Shown here: piece after piece, positions 8,635 to 18,313 of the stretch | How positions within the stretch are numbered: the stretch's first letter is position 1 | Layout of the letters: the number at the start of each line of letters is the position of its first letter | Assembly: GCA_022764165.1 (NCBI GenBank) | Contig: JALERM010000181.1 | Location: 52,752-116,751 of the forward strand | Source: Eubacterium sp. | GTDB lineage: Bacteria; Bacillota; Clostridia; Lachnospirales; Lachnospiraceae | Direction: 5' to 3' | DNA length: 64,000 nucleotides | Notes under the pieces: generated by a model | What the model was told of the DNA's origin: nothing | The model's database searches: none | What the model saw: only the letters and a program-made list of their open reading frames with translations | Position numbers and translations under genes: made by a program

Positions 8635-9519
8635 ATGGTAAAAATTATTGGAGTCCGGTTTCGGAACGTGGGCAAAATCTACTATTTCAATCCGAAGAGT
8701 TTTCAGATCAGACAGGGGGATCATGTGATCGTGGAGACTGCCCGCGGGGTAGAGTATGGTACTGTTGTTCTGGGACCGAAGGAAGTGGACGAGCAGGAAG
8801 TTGTTCAGCCGCTGAAGGATGTCATTCGTGTGGCTACACCGAAGGATGACGCAAAAGCGGAGAGTAATAGAAAAAGAGAGAAGGAAGCTTACCAGATTTG
8901 TCTGCAGAAGATCCGGGCACATGAGCTGGAGATGAAGCTGATTGATGTGGAATACACCTTTGATAATAATAAAGTCCTGTTTTATTTTACTGCGGACGGA
9001 CGTATTGATTTCCGTGAACTGGTAAAAGATCTGGCAGCAGTATTTAAGACCAGGATTGAACTGCGGCAGATCGGTGTCAGAGATGAGACAAAGATTCTGG
9101 GAGGAATGGGTATCTGTGGAAGAGGACTGTGTTGCCATACGTATTTGTCGGAATTCGTTCCGGTTTCCATAAAAATGGCAAAAGAACAGAACCTGTCTCT
9201 GAATCCCACCAAGATTTCCGGTGTGTGCGGAAGGTTGATGTGTTGCTTGAAGAATGAACAGGAGACTTACGAGTATCTGAACAAACGTCTGCCGGGAGTA
9301 GGAGATTCTGTGACAACTCCGGAAGGTATCAAGGGAGAAGTGCAGAGCGTTAATGTGCTTCGCCAGCTGGTGAAGGTTATCGTTGATATTGATGACGAGA
9401 AAGAAATCCGGGAATATAAAGTGGATGAACTGAAGTTCCGTCCGAGACATAGAAAAGATAAAGTAAAGCTTTCCAAAGAGGAACTGAAAGAACTGGAAAA
9501 ACTGGAAAGAGAAAATTAG
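8635..9519 (+). CDS. ricT: RicT/YaaT (PSP1-domain) protein
   Basis: 294 residues. The N-terminal PSP1 domain is followed by two cysteine clusters, GICGRGLCC and GVCGRLMCC. These match the Fe-S-ligating Cys residues of the RicT member of the RicA-RicF-RicT (YlbF-YmcA-YaaT) complex, which in B. subtilis acts in mRNA maturation by RNase Y and in sporulation/competence phosphorelay control. The C-terminal 30 residues are a charged K/E-rich tail. It follows holB with a 1-nt gap; RBS GGGAG lies inside the holB 3' end. Confidence 0.92.
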   Translation: MVKIIGVRFRNVGKIYYFNPKSFQIRQGDHVIVETARGVEYGTVVLGPKEVDEQEVVQPLKDVIRVATPKDDAKAESNRKREKEAYQICLQKIRAHELEMKLIDVEYTFDNNKVLFYFTADGRIDFRELVKDLAAVFKTRIELRQIGVRDETKILGGMGICGRGLCCHTYLSEFVPVSIKMAKEQNLSLNPTKISGVCGRLMCCLKNEQETYEYLNKRLPGVGDSVTTPEGIKGEVQSVNVLRQLVKVIVDIDDEKEIREYKVDELKFRPRHRKDKVKLSKEELKELEKLEREN

Positions 9520-9536
9520 TAAAGGAATTTACCGGG

Positions 9537-10277
9537 ATGACAATAGAATTAAAAGAACATGAGCGTCTGGATGACCTGCAGAATGGATATTTTATTATTC
9601 AGAATACACAGGACTTCTGTTATGGCATTGATGCAGTGCTTCTTTCCGGATTTGCCAGGGTGAAGCCGGGAGAGAGAGTACTGGACATGGGCACCGGCAC
9701 AGGCATCATTCCTATTTTGCTGAAGGCAAAAACTCAGGGAGAGCATTTTACCGGGCTGGAGATTCAGGAGCGCAGTGCCGAGATGGCAGGACGCAGTGTC
9801 GCCTATAATCATCTGGAAGATTCCATTACGATTCAGACAGGAGATATTAAGGAAGCTGCTGCCATTTTTGGCAGGGCTTCTTTTTCTGTGGTGACCTGTA
9901 ATCCGCCCTATATGACGGGAAGTCACGGACTGACCAATCCTCACCTTCCTAAAGCGATAGCCAGGCATGAGGTGTTGTGTACTCTTGAGGATGTAATCTC
10001 ACAGGCTTCCCAGGTACTGGAACCTCACGGAAGATTTTATATGGTACATCGACCGTTCCGGCTGGCAGAAATCATGGGACTGATGATGAAATATAAACTG
10101 GAACCCAAACGAATGCGCCTAGTGTACCCTTTTGTGGACAAAGAACCAAATATGGTACTTGTTCAGGGATTGTTGGGCGGAAAATCCCGTATCACGGTGG
10201 AAAAACCGCTGATTGTTTATGAGAAGCCGGGAGTGTATACGAAGGAAATACGGGAAATCTATGGAGACGGCCGTTGA
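9537..10277 (+). CDS. TrmN6-like tRNA adenine-N6 methyltransferase
   Basis: 246 residues, class I SAM methyltransferase: SAM loop LDMGTGTGIIPILL near residue 47, acidic end of strand 2 (GLEIQERSAEMA), then the amino-methylase catalytic motif NPPYM near residue 122. This matches the YfiC/TrmN6 family that makes m6A37 in tRNA1-Val, and the gene sits in the conserved holB-ricT-trmN6-rsmI order of Bacillota. Substrate by family and synteny only. The start 17 bp after ricT suggests one operon. Confidence 0.85.
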   Translation: MTIELKEHERLDDLQNGYFIIQNTQDFCYGIDAVLLSGFARVKPGERVLDMGTGTGIIPILLKAKTQGEHFTGLEIQERSAEMAGRSVAYNHLEDSITIQTGDIKEAAAIFGRASFSVVTCNPPYMTGSHGLTNPHLPKAIARHEVLCTLEDVISQASQVLEPHGRFYMVHRPFRLAEIMGLMMKYKLEPKRMRLVYPFVDKEPNMVLVQGLLGGKSRITVEKPLIVYEKPGVYTKEIREIYGDGR

Positions 10278-10280
10278 ATT

Positions 10281-10337
10281 ATTGCCCCGGGGATTTTTAC
10301 TTTTCCCCGGGGAAAAAGTAAAAATCCCCGGGGCAAT
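10281..10337. repeat. 57-bp palindrome, CCCCGGGGATTTTTAC type
   Basis: Almost perfect inverted repeat: arm 10281-10304, central CCCCGGGG 10305-10312 (itself palindromic), arm 10313-10337 with one extra A. It shares the 16-mer CCCCGGGGATTTTTAC (10285-10300) with the hairpin at 51717-51745. Between trmN6 and rsmI, without a following T-run. Confidence 0.8.
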
Positions 10338-10355
10338 ATTGGGAAGGAGTAGGTT

Positions 10356-11195
10356 ATGAGCGGGAAGTTGTTTTTGTGTGCGACGCCGATCGGCAATCTG
10401 GAAGATATTACGTTCCGGGTGCTGCGGATGTTGAAAGAGGTGGATGTGATTGCGGCAGAAGATACCAGAAACAGTATCAAGCTGCTGAATCATTTTGAGA
10501 TTAAGACGCCGATGACCAGTTATCATGAATATAATAAGATAGAAAAGGGTCATTATCTGGTGGAACTGATGCAGCAGGGGCAGCAGGTGGCACTGATCAC
10601 CGATGCCGGAACACCGGGGATATCGGATCCGGGGGAGGAATTGGTGGCTATGTGCCATGAGGCGGGTATTCCGGTAACTTCTTTGCCGGGACCTGCAGCC
10701 TGTATTACTGCACTGACGATTTCCGGACTTTCTACCAGAAGATTTGCATTTGAGGCATTTTTGCCCAGTGATAAGAAAGAAAAGGCAGCGGTTCTGGAAG
10801 AATTAAAAGATGAAACCAGAACGACGATTCTGTATGAGGCACCCCACCGTCTGGTACGGACACTGGAAGAGCTGTATCAGGCATTGGGAGAACGCCGTGT
10901 GACTGTGTGCAGAGAATTGACGAAAAAGCATGAAACGGCATTTTTGACAACCCTCTCGGGGGCTTTGGCGTATTATCAGGAAAATGACCCGAAGGGCGAG
11001 TGCGTGATCGTCATGGAGGGCAGAAGCCGGAAGGAAATGGAAGAAGAAAAACAGCAGCAGTGGGAAACTATGCCGCTGGAAGAACATATGAAAATTTATG
11101 AGAATCAGGGAATGTCCCGGAAAGAAGCGATGAAAGCTGTAGCAAAGGACAGAGGAGTTTCCAGGAGGGATATTTACCAGCAGTTATTGGACTGA
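10356..11195 (+). CDS. rsmI: 16S rRNA 2'-O-ribose C1402 methyltransferase
   Basis: 279-residue tetrapyrrole-methylase-fold enzyme that 2'-O-methylates C1402 in the 16S rRNA decoding centre with SAM. It shows the N-terminal LFLCATPIGNLEDITFRVLR, AEDTRNSIKLLNHF and the SAM-binding TDAGTPGISDPG, then the FEAFLPSDKKEK segment and a helical C-terminal extension ending in AVAKDRGVSRRDIYQQL. RBS GGAAGGAG at 10341-10348, just after the palindrome. Normal length for the family. Confidence 0.95.
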   Translation: MSGKLFLCATPIGNLEDITFRVLRMLKEVDVIAAEDTRNSIKLLNHFEIKTPMTSYHEYNKIEKGHYLVELMQQGQQVALITDAGTPGISDPGEELVAMCHEAGIPVTSLPGPAACITALTISGLSTRRFAFEAFLPSDKKEKAAVLEELKDETRTTILYEAPHRLVRTLEELYQALGERRVTVCRELTKKHETAFLTTLSGALAYYQENDPKGECVIVMEGRSRKEMEEEKQQQWETMPLEEHMKIYENQGMSRKEAMKAVAKDRGVSRRDIYQQLLD

Positions 11196-11209
11196 CCAGG
11201 GGTGACTAG

Positions 11210-11308
11210 GGGTGACTGGGGGTGACGGGGTGACTAGGGGACGGGTTCATAGACACGAATAGTGTCTATGAACCCGTCCCCTAGTCACCCCGTCACCCCC
11301 AGTCACCC
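11210..11308. repeat. Perfect 47-bp inverted repeat with GGTGAC units
   Basis: Arms 11210-11256 and 11262-11308 are exact reverse complements around a 5-nt loop (GAATA). Inside the left arm and just before it the unit GGTGAC(T/G)GGG is repeated about four times from 11200. It fills the gap between the convergent rsmI and GH20 genes, ending exactly at the GH20 stop codon. Related GGGGACGGGT...ACCCGTCCCC copies lie at 13230-13258 and 21813-21862. It may act as a bidirectional terminator. Confidence 0.9.
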
Positions 11309-13198
11309 TTAAATCGTGTCAAACAAGCTGCATCCGCTGATGATTTTATCCCATCGGTTTTCAGAGTGATGATGTTCATCTGCGAAGTATGGCAGTCTTT
11401 CCTGTTCCAGTTCTTCCAGTTTTCTGACTTTTCCATCCAGATAAGACTGAATCCGGCGGCGATGGCTTTCCAGCCGGGTGATGACACCGCCCAGTTTGAT
11501 GTCCAGCAGTTCATATCCAAAGGCTTTGGCGTCCTGAAGCCAGAGTTCTTCACGTATCCACTTTAGCTTCCACATTTTTTCTGTCAGACGGGGGATAACT
11601 TCCTCGCAAATCTTTTCCAATGTGGATAAGTCCCCAGTATCGTAGGCGCTTTTTATGCGAACACCCAGCCCAGCTTTTTCGGACAGTATTTCTGCGAGAT
11701 ATTGATAAAATGTAAATAGTTTTTCATATGCCGGAGAATGTTGTGCGCACAGGCATAGCTGTTTGGCCAGATTATGATAATAAGTAAATGCATCGATATT
11801 CTGTACATGGTAATCAAACATTCCCAGCATAGTATCCTGATAAAGCAGGTATTTGGACGGGTTGTCGGATGTTATGTTGATTGCCGGTGTTATGAAAAGT
11901 GCATCCAGCTTGTCCAGTTGATAAAAATCTTCCAGATGTCCGCCGGTGGTCTGGTAAAATTCTTCCATCAGCAGTTTGCGGTCGGGTTCTTCATGAAATC
12001 CCATATGTCCGAATAGTACCAGCGGCGGGTATACAGTGTCGATCGGAGTTTCAGATCCATTGTCCAGCCAGGCGGTACAGATGATTTCTTTCATGTTGTG
12101 TTTGCGGCATGCTTTCAGTGCTTCCAGTGTGCAGTGAAAAGCACGGGAATAATTGGGTGAGATGCCGTTCCAGGTCCAGGCTCCGCCGGCGAAGATGATT
12201 TGTTCGGACAATGCTTCATGAACCTGCAGCATATTGTCGTAGACGGATTCATTTCCATTATAATAATCCCAGTAGACCAGCTGTACATCCTTTTCCGGTT
12301 TGACCCATGAAGAAGTATCTTCCAGAGAGTGGGGAGCATAGTAGCTCTGCCCGGTATTGGAGGTGATGTACATATCACTCCAGATCATGGGTTCCAGTTC
12401 CAGCTTACGGCAAATGGCGAGAACCCGGGAACAGTGTTCTTTCATCAGTTCAGAGCTTTTTGTATATCCCTTCTCACGCAGATATTTTCCCAGACCAAGC
12501 TGTACGGCCTCATCCATGCCCAGATGGATTCTTCTGGTGGAGAAACTGGATTTTACAGAGCGCAGAACATTTTCAAGCCACAGATAAACTTCATCTTTTC
12601 CTACAAAAAGATTATCAGTAGTGTCTGCGATGGGATCGCCCATGGGCCAGCGCAGTGCATTGCGAAGGTGGGCCAGTGTCTGGATACAGGGAACCAGTTC
12701 GATGCCAAATGCCTGGGCGTAATCATCCATCTGCCGGATTTCATCATGGGAATAACGTCCCCGGTAGGCACCAAAATAAGGTTCATGGTCAACTTCATAG
12801 GTATCTTCCGTATAGAGCATCAGAACGTTCATTCCAAGACGGGCAAGCAGTAGTCGGACTATAGACTTGACTTTTTCTACGGTAAATACAGCATTTCGTG
12901 AGCAATCCAGCATAAATCCATTTTTCGGGAAAATAACATTTTCACTGAAAGAAAAAGTATCGTCCTCCAGATGATGAAGTACGCGGTTCAGTGCACGGAA
13001 ATAATGAGCCGGTTCTTTACAGCGGATTTCTACTCGGAAACCTTGTTTGCTGACAGATAATTGGTCACAGTCTTCAAAAATCACATGGATAGACAGTCCG
13101 TCCGGGACGGAATCAGAAATAATATCCTGAAGGAAAATGGAAGTGCCGGTATCCAGTTGTGCCTTCCATTTCTCATAAGTATAAAGTGTGTAATTCAT
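11309..13198 (-). CDS. Glycoside hydrolase family 20-like beta-N-acetylhexosaminidase
   Basis: 629 residues, no signal peptide, so likely cytoplasmic. An N-terminal GH20-type alpha/beta domain is followed by a TIM barrel: LARLGMNVLMLYTEDTYEV, GIELVPCIQTLAHL and the catalytic pair in HLGMDEA (D229-E230; substrate-assisted mechanism in GH20). The C-terminal 200 residues are helical. Start ATG at 13198 has GGGAGG 8-13 bases upstream; a further in-frame ATG at 13264 lies within repeat DNA and lacks a site. It is divergent from the YesN/YesM operon and sugar transporter genes. It probably removes terminal HexNAc from oligosaccharides they import; GalNAc versus GlcNAc is not decided. Confidence 0.85.
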   Translation of the reverse strand: MNYTLYTYEKWKAQLDTGTSIFLQDIISDSVPDGLSIHVIFEDCDQLSVSKQGFRVEIRCKEPAHYFRALNRVLHHLEDDTFSFSENVIFPKNGFMLDCSRNAVFTVEKVKSIVRLLLARLGMNVLMLYTEDTYEVDHEPYFGAYRGRYSHDEIRQMDDYAQAFGIELVPCIQTLAHLRNALRWPMGDPIADTTDNLFVGKDEVYLWLENVLRSVKSSFSTRRIHLGMDEAVQLGLGKYLREKGYTKSSELMKEHCSRVLAICRKLELEPMIWSDMYITSNTGQSYYAPHSLEDTSSWVKPEKDVQLVYWDYYNGNESVYDNMLQVHEALSEQIIFAGGAWTWNGISPNYSRAFHCTLEALKACRKHNMKEIICTAWLDNGSETPIDTVYPPLVLFGHMGFHEEPDRKLLMEEFYQTTGGHLEDFYQLDKLDALFITPAINITSDNPSKYLLYQDTMLGMFDYHVQNIDAFTYYHNLAKQLCLCAQHSPAYEKLFTFYQYLAEILSEKAGLGVRIKSAYDTGDLSTLEKICEEVIPRLTEKMWKLKWIREELWLQDAKAFGYELLDIKLGGVITRLESHRRRIQSYLDGKVRKLEELEQERLPYFADEHHHSENRWDKIISGCSLFDTI

Positions 13199-13229
13199 AT
13201 AAGCCTCCCAAAACATGATGGGGTGAGTG

Positions 13230-13258
13230 GGGGACGGGTGACTACGAACCCGTCCCCT
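13230..13258. repeat. GGGGACGGGT inverted repeat
   Basis: GGGGACGGGT / ACCCGTCCCC hairpin, flanked by GGGTGA and GGTCACC units. Same family as 11210-11308. It lies in the divergent promoter region between the GH20 and response regulator genes. Confidence 0.7.
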
Positions 13259-13327
13259 GGTCACTGGTCACCCTATATAGAATTGTACAAAATTGAAAAG
13301 ATAAAGTAAACAGAAAGTAGCTATTTG

Positions 13328-13336
13328 TGTTATAAT
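13328..13336 (+). promoter_or_regulatory. Extended -10 promoter of the YesN/YesM operon
   Basis: TGT-TATAAT (13328-13336), an extended -10 element about 41 bp before the regulator start; -35 weak. Confidence 0.5.
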
Positions 13337-13376
13337 AGTTTTTAGTTACAAGAGCAAGTTTTTAAGAGGGTATGAT

Positions 13377-14927
13377 ATGAGAAAGTTATTGATTGTAGAC
13401 GATGAACGGATTGAGCGTGAGGGGATTAAAATGCTGCTGAAGAACATGCATTTTCCAGTGGAGATTGTGGAGGCAGAGAATGGCAGGAAGGCGTGTGAGA
13501 TACTGGAACAGCAGGAGATTGATCTGCTGCTGACAGATATCAGGATGCCGTTTATGTCCGGGATGGAGCTGGTACGGAGAACACGGGAAATGAACAAGGA
13601 TATTCCTATTGCCATTTTTAGTGGATTTGGCGAGTTTGCTTATGCACAGGAAGCCATCAAGTATGGGGTTACAGACTATATTCTGAAACCGGTGAAGCCG
13701 AAAGAGTTCCAGCAGACCATCCAGCAGATGCTGAAAAAATGCAGCGAGGCAGAGGCAAGGAAAGAAGAAAAGAGAAGCAGAAACGGATTGGGGGATAAAT
13801 ATCTTCTGCAGAAGTATTTATTTACAGGGAAGGAAAAATACCTGAAGGCAATCATGCAGGGGGATATGGAGGGAAAAAATCCCTATGGCATTGATAAAAT
13901 CCATAATATAATGCTTGTAGATACCGATGAGAATTTTTTTGAAGAGAATGGAATACCGTTGATTGAAGAATTGAAGAAGCTGATGGATCGGAAAATCGAG
14001 TATCTGGATCTGAATTCTAATCAGATGCTGCTGTTCTTTTTCAAAAGTGCTTCTGATAATTATGGGAGAATCGCAGGAGTTGTCAGTGATTATCTGAAAA
14101 ATCATTACAGTGTGAAGTGTTATATAGCAGTAAGCAGAACTGTCCATAATCCTGGAGATATTCCTCAGATTTATCAGGAACTGGATGATCAGATGGAAAA
14201 TAAATTTTACCATACAGATTTGAGAATCTTTACATATGAATCTGAAAATGACTCTGATGAGGATGGGGGCAGCAGCCAGAACAAAGATTATGTGAAATGT
14301 ATCAGTGAGAATATCAGGTTAAAAGACCGGGAGCACCTGTGGGATAATTACAGAAAGCTGATCGGGCAGATTCGCAGAGAGTCCATGAATTCTCAGATGT
14401 ATATTAAGTTTATATTCTCCGGAATTATCAGCGAATTGTATGAAGAAATGAAGGCCGGAAATTCTGTGCAGATGCGGGAAAAAATCGAAGCCATTTATCA
14501 GGCCGGAAGTCTGGAAGAAATCTGCCGCATTACGGAAGAAGCCATAAAAGCCTTTGAACTTTGGCTGCAGAAAATGGAACAGGGTGCAAGAAGTGATATC
14601 GATCGGGTAAAACAATATATACAGTATCATGTGAATGAAGATTTAAGTATTGATAAACTGGCCGCCCAGGTATATTTGTCACAGGGTTATCTGAGCAGTG
14701 TATTTAAAAAGGAAACAGGCATGAATCTGAGCCGTTATATTCGCCAGTGCCGGATGGAGAAAGCGAAGGAGCTGCTGAAGAATACAAACATGAAGGTTGT
14801 ACAGATCTGTGAAAAAGTAGGATTTGCCAATGTTTCATACTTCTGTCAGAATTTCAGAGAGTATTGTGGAGTGAGTCCGGACAAGTATCGGAAAGGTGAA
14901 AGTGCCGATGAAGAAATGGATGAATAA
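13377..14927 (+). CDS. YesN-type response regulator with AraC DNA-binding domain
   Basis: 516 residues: N-terminal receiver (DDERIEREG acidic pocket, phosphoacceptor Asp in LLLTDIRMPFMSG, Lys in YILKPVKP), a long middle region of about 280 residues, and a C-terminal AraC double helix-turn-helix (IDKLAAQVYLSQGYLSSVFK, VGFANVSYFCQNFREYCGVS). This is the standard partner of YesM kinases in gut Clostridia, controlling nearby carbohydrate genes. It overlaps the kinase gene by 20 bp. Targets are likely the solute-binding/permease genes downstream and perhaps the GH20 gene. Confidence 0.93.
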   Translation: MRKLLIVDDERIEREGIKMLLKNMHFPVEIVEAENGRKACEILEQQEIDLLLTDIRMPFMSGMELVRRTREMNKDIPIAIFSGFGEFAYAQEAIKYGVTDYILKPVKPKEFQQTIQQMLKKCSEAEARKEEKRSRNGLGDKYLLQKYLFTGKEKYLKAIMQGDMEGKNPYGIDKIHNIMLVDTDENFFEENGIPLIEELKKLMDRKIEYLDLNSNQMLLFFFKSASDNYGRIAGVVSDYLKNHYSVKCYIAVSRTVHNPGDIPQIYQELDDQMENKFYHTDLRIFTYESENDSDEDGGSSQNKDYVKCISENIRLKDREHLWDNYRKLIGQIRRESMNSQMYIKFIFSGIISELYEEMKAGNSVQMREKIEAIYQAGSLEEICRITEEAIKAFELWLQKMEQGARSDIDRVKQYIQYHVNEDLSIDKLAAQVYLSQGYLSSVFKKETGMNLSRYIRQCRMEKAKELLKNTNMKVVQICEKVGFANVSYFCQNFREYCGVSPDKYRKGESADEEMDE

Positions 14928-16605
14928 ATGTATAGCGGCATGCCGGAATATGAAGTACCGGAAAAAAATGAATCTGGTACTGATTATGGTAGGCCTGCTT
15001 CCGCTGGCGGCAGTCAGTGTTTTCATGATTCTGGGATTTCGCAAGATTCTGGTGGAAAAAGAGTATGAGGCCATGGATGTGGCACTGAATCAGACGCTGA
15101 GTACGATTGACAAACAGGTGGGTATCTATACAAACCTGATGAATTACCTGGTATTTGATGATGATCTGCAGAAAGTTCTGGGAGAAGAGCAGACGAAAGA
15201 TTTTAAATCTTATAATAATTATGTTAATATTGTAGATCCAATTTTGAACACACCCAAATTTTATCAGGAGGGAATCCGGCGTGTGACGATTTATTCACAG
15301 AACATCAAGATTCCCCATGATGTTACGCTGGCTCCTCTGGAAGAGATTCAGGATAAAAAATGGTTTGGCCAGCTAGAACAGGCATCGGAATGTATCTGGG
15401 TATGGTCGGGTACCGACAGGGAAGAAATACTGGCCATCCGAACATTTCCGGGATATCGTGACACAAAATCTTATCTTGGGATGTATTGTTCTCTGGACAG
15501 TCTGATGGAACCTCTGTATTACTTTCAGAAAGATGGCGCCGGCATTTTGCTGACAGATGAAGATGACAGGATTCTGTATCTGGAATCGGCATTGGAAGAC
15601 AGTGCGGAAATCAAGAGCGTAAAAGAAATTAAAAACACATATCCGTATCTGAAACGGGAGATCACAGGACTTCCGCTGAATATTTATATCTTTATGGATC
15701 AGTCGGAGATTTACTCAGGATTTTATGATATGATGGACAGAATTATTCTGGTGGTGGTGTTCTGTCTCATCTCTATTCTTATCATCAGCCGGAGCATGAG
15801 CCGCCTGATGGTAAATCGAATTGAAAGACTGATTACCTGTGTGAATCAGATGGAATACAGTAGTATGGAGATTGATTTAAACGATCAGTCCCGGGATGAG
15901 ATTGGTGTTCTGATCAGAAGTTTTCGTAGGATGCTTGGCGAGATCAAGAGGCTGATTAAAGAGGTATATGAAAGCAGGATCAGACAGCAGAAGCTGGAGA
16001 TGCGGGCTCTTCAGGCTCAGATCAATCCGCATTTCCTTTATAATACACTTTCGATGATTAACTGGAAGGCCATCAGTGCGGGGGAAGAGGACATCAGCAC
16101 AATTACTCTGGCCCTTTCTGATTATTACAGGACTACGCTGAACCGGGGAGAGACATTTATTAATATCCGGGGTGAAATCCTGAATATCCGGTCTTATCTG
16201 GAGATTCAGCTGATGATGCATGATTATGGTTTTGAAGTGGAGTATGATCTGGAGCCCTCACTGGACGAGTATCAGATGCCAAAGCTGATTCTGCAGCCGC
16301 TGGTTGAAAATGCCCTGGAACACGGACTGGATGTAAAAGAAGAGGGTGAGAAAATACTGAGGATTTCCTGTCGGCAGGATCATGAGGATATCATCTGGAC
16401 TGTGGAGGATAATGGTGTGGGTATGGAGGAAGTAGTTGCCGATAATATGGTGAAAACCCATACCAGTGGTTATGGTGTGAGAAATGTCAATGAAAGACTG
16501 ATACTTTTGTATGGAGAGCATTATGGACTTCGAATCGAGAGTGAACCAGGAAAAGGAACTCAGGTAGAAGTTCATATACCCAAAAATCAACCGGAGAAGG
16601 CTTGA
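14908..16605 (+). CDS. YesM-type sensor histidine kinase
   Basis: 565 residues: basic N-terminus, TM near 22-42, an extracytoplasmic Cache-like sensor domain of about 230 residues, TM near 275-295, HAMP, then a His_kinase domain with phosphoacceptor His in QINPHFLYNTLSMINW and ATPase motifs LVENALEHGLD, DNGVGM, GYGVRNVNERL. Start at 14908 is within the regulator gene; an in-frame GTG at 14896 is possible. With the YesN-type regulator it should sense an extracellular sugar, possibly through one of the downstream binding proteins. Confidence 0.92.
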   Translation: MKKWMNKCIAACRNMKYRKKMNLVLIMVGLLPLAAVSVFMILGFRKILVEKEYEAMDVALNQTLSTIDKQVGIYTNLMNYLVFDDDLQKVLGEEQTKDFKSYNNYVNIVDPILNTPKFYQEGIRRVTIYSQNIKIPHDVTLAPLEEIQDKKWFGQLEQASECIWVWSGTDREEILAIRTFPGYRDTKSYLGMYCSLDSLMEPLYYFQKDGAGILLTDEDDRILYLESALEDSAEIKSVKEIKNTYPYLKREITGLPLNIYIFMDQSEIYSGFYDMMDRIILVVVFCLISILIISRSMSRLMVNRIERLITCVNQMEYSSMEIDLNDQSRDEIGVLIRSFRRMLGEIKRLIKEVYESRIRQQKLEMRALQAQINPHFLYNTLSMINWKAISAGEEDISTITLALSDYYRTTLNRGETFINIRGEILNIRSYLEIQLMMHDYGFEVEYDLEPSLDEYQMPKLILQPLVENALEHGLDVKEEGEKILRISCRQDHEDIIWTVEDNGVGMEEVVADNMVKTHTSGYGVRNVNERLILLYGEHYGLRIESEPGKGTQVEVHIPKNQPEKA

Positions 16606-16615
16606 GGAAATGAAC

Positions 16616-18313
16616 ATGAAATGGAAAAATAAAAAGAGATGGGTGCTGTGTGCCGCAGGGCTGGTGCTTTTGACAGGTATGATTATCTTTCTCATCCGGG
16701 ACAATTACTTTACAGATAGCATACCGCAGGAATCGGAAGATGAGTTTATGTCAGAAGACGAGAAGGAAGAACTGTGGAAAACAGCCAGTACCACGCCTTT
16801 GGGAAAATATCCGGAACTGGTGACATATACACTGGGAAAGGTGACAGCTAAGAATAATTCCAATATGCCGGAAGGGGATACCTATGAGGATAATAATTAC
16901 ACCCGTTATATCCGCAGTCTTCTGAATGTGCAGAATCAGGATGTGATGGAAGGGCAGGATCATAATCAGTATGAGCGTGTGGAACTGATGGCTGTTCTGG
17001 AAGGAAAAATCCCGGATATTATGGTAGTGACCAGTCAGGATGTTCTGGATACGCTGGTAGAACATGATCTGATCGAAGATCTGACGGAGGCTTACGAGAA
17101 CTGTGCCAGTGACCGGATCAAAGAAATGTATGAAAGCTATGGAGATGATAAACTGGGGGCTGTTACCTATGATGGAAAACTGATGGCGCTGCCTGAGACA
17201 GAGGTTTATACGGGACCGGCTCTTTTGTGGCTGCGGACAGACTGGATCAGGCAGCTGGGTCTGGAGGAACCGGAGACCCTCGAAGAAGCCATGACTATTA
17301 TCAAAGAATTTACCATACAGAATCCGGGAAACCATCCGGATGGAAATGTGGGTCTGGTATTTGATCCTACCCTGGTAGGACAGTCAGACCAGTGTTTTTC
17401 CATTGATCCTATTCTGGATGCGTACCATGCGTATCCCGGAAAATGGCTGAAAGACGAAGACGGTTCCATGATTTACGGGTCTGTCACCAAAGAAATGAAG
17501 GAGGTTCTGGGAAAACTGCAGCAGCTTTATGCGGATGGTATTCTGGATCAGAGTTTTATGATCCGCAATGCGAAAAACCTTCCGGAAATTCTGGAAAATG
17601 GACAGAGCGGTGCTTTTTTCGGGTGGTGGTGGGCTCCCAATAATCCTCTGTCCCATATGTATGAAAGAACGGAAGAATGGAAACCATTCCTTTTCCCCGA
17701 TGAAAATCAATCGGTGGAAACTTCTCTTTCTTATGGAAGACATTACTGCGTAGTGGCACGAAAAGGTTTTGAATATCCGGAGATTATTCCTAAGGTATTG
17801 TCGGCTTTGTTTGATTATGCACGGTATGACGGCAAAAAGGATGCAGAAGAAGTGGGAGAGTATCTGGGAAGAAATGTGGATCCGACAGCCACCCCTTTTG
17901 TCATTAATCTGGACTATAGCGATGCCATATTCAGAGCAACGAAGAATATACAGGCTGTACTGGATCGGGAAAAAGATTTTCAGAGTCTGACCGTGCTGGA
18001 GCAGGGATATTATAACAGCTGCAGAGGTTATCTGGATCAGAGCAGACCCCATGAAGGCTGGCAGTGGGCGGCCTATACTTCACGTATTACCGCAGTTTCC
18101 CGGCTTCTTCAGGCTAATATCACCTATGTCAATGAAGGATATACACAGGAATACGATCAGCTGACAGATGATGAACTTACAAAGCTGGAAGAGGAAGCTT
18201 TCATAACCATTATTACCGGAGAAAAGTCTCTGGATACCTTTGATCAGTTTGTGGAAGAGTGGTATGCGGCAGGAGGAGAAGAACTGACAAAAAAAGCTAA
18301 CAAAAAATTATAG
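16616..18313 (+). CDS. Membrane-anchored extracellular solute-binding protein
   Basis: 565 residues, family 1 (LipO/MalE-like) binding protein fold with typical segments (LWLRTDWIRQLGLEEPETLE, GAFFGWWWAPNNP). A TM anchor near residues 10-28 has no following lipobox Cys, so it is tethered by the helix and not by lipid. ATG 16616 has GAGG 8 bases upstream; an ATG at 16610 is too close. It immediately follows the kinase and has its own terminator, separate from the second binding protein. I infer a sensing role for YesM/YesN or an alternative receptor for the same permeases. Confidence 0.8.
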   Translation: MKWKNKKRWVLCAAGLVLLTGMIIFLIRDNYFTDSIPQESEDEFMSEDEKEELWKTASTTPLGKYPELVTYTLGKVTAKNNSNMPEGDTYEDNNYTRYIRSLLNVQNQDVMEGQDHNQYERVELMAVLEGKIPDIMVVTSQDVLDTLVEHDLIEDLTEAYENCASDRIKEMYESYGDDKLGAVTYDGKLMALPETEVYTGPALLWLRTDWIRQLGLEEPETLEEAMTIIKEFTIQNPGNHPDGNVGLVFDPTLVGQSDQCFSIDPILDAYHAYPGKWLKDEDGSMIYGSVTKEMKEVLGKLQQLYADGILDQSFMIRNAKNLPEILENGQSGAFFGWWWAPNNPLSHMYERTEEWKPFLFPDENQSVETSLSYGRHYCVVARKGFEYPEIIPKVLSALFDYARYDGKKDAEEVGEYLGRNVDPTATPFVINLDYSDAIFRATKNIQAVLDREKDFQSLTVLEQGYYNSCRGYLDQSRPHEGWQWAAYTSRITAVSRLLQANITYVNEGYTQEYDQLTDDELTKLEEEAFITIITGEKSLDTFDQFVEEWYAAGGEELTKKANKKL

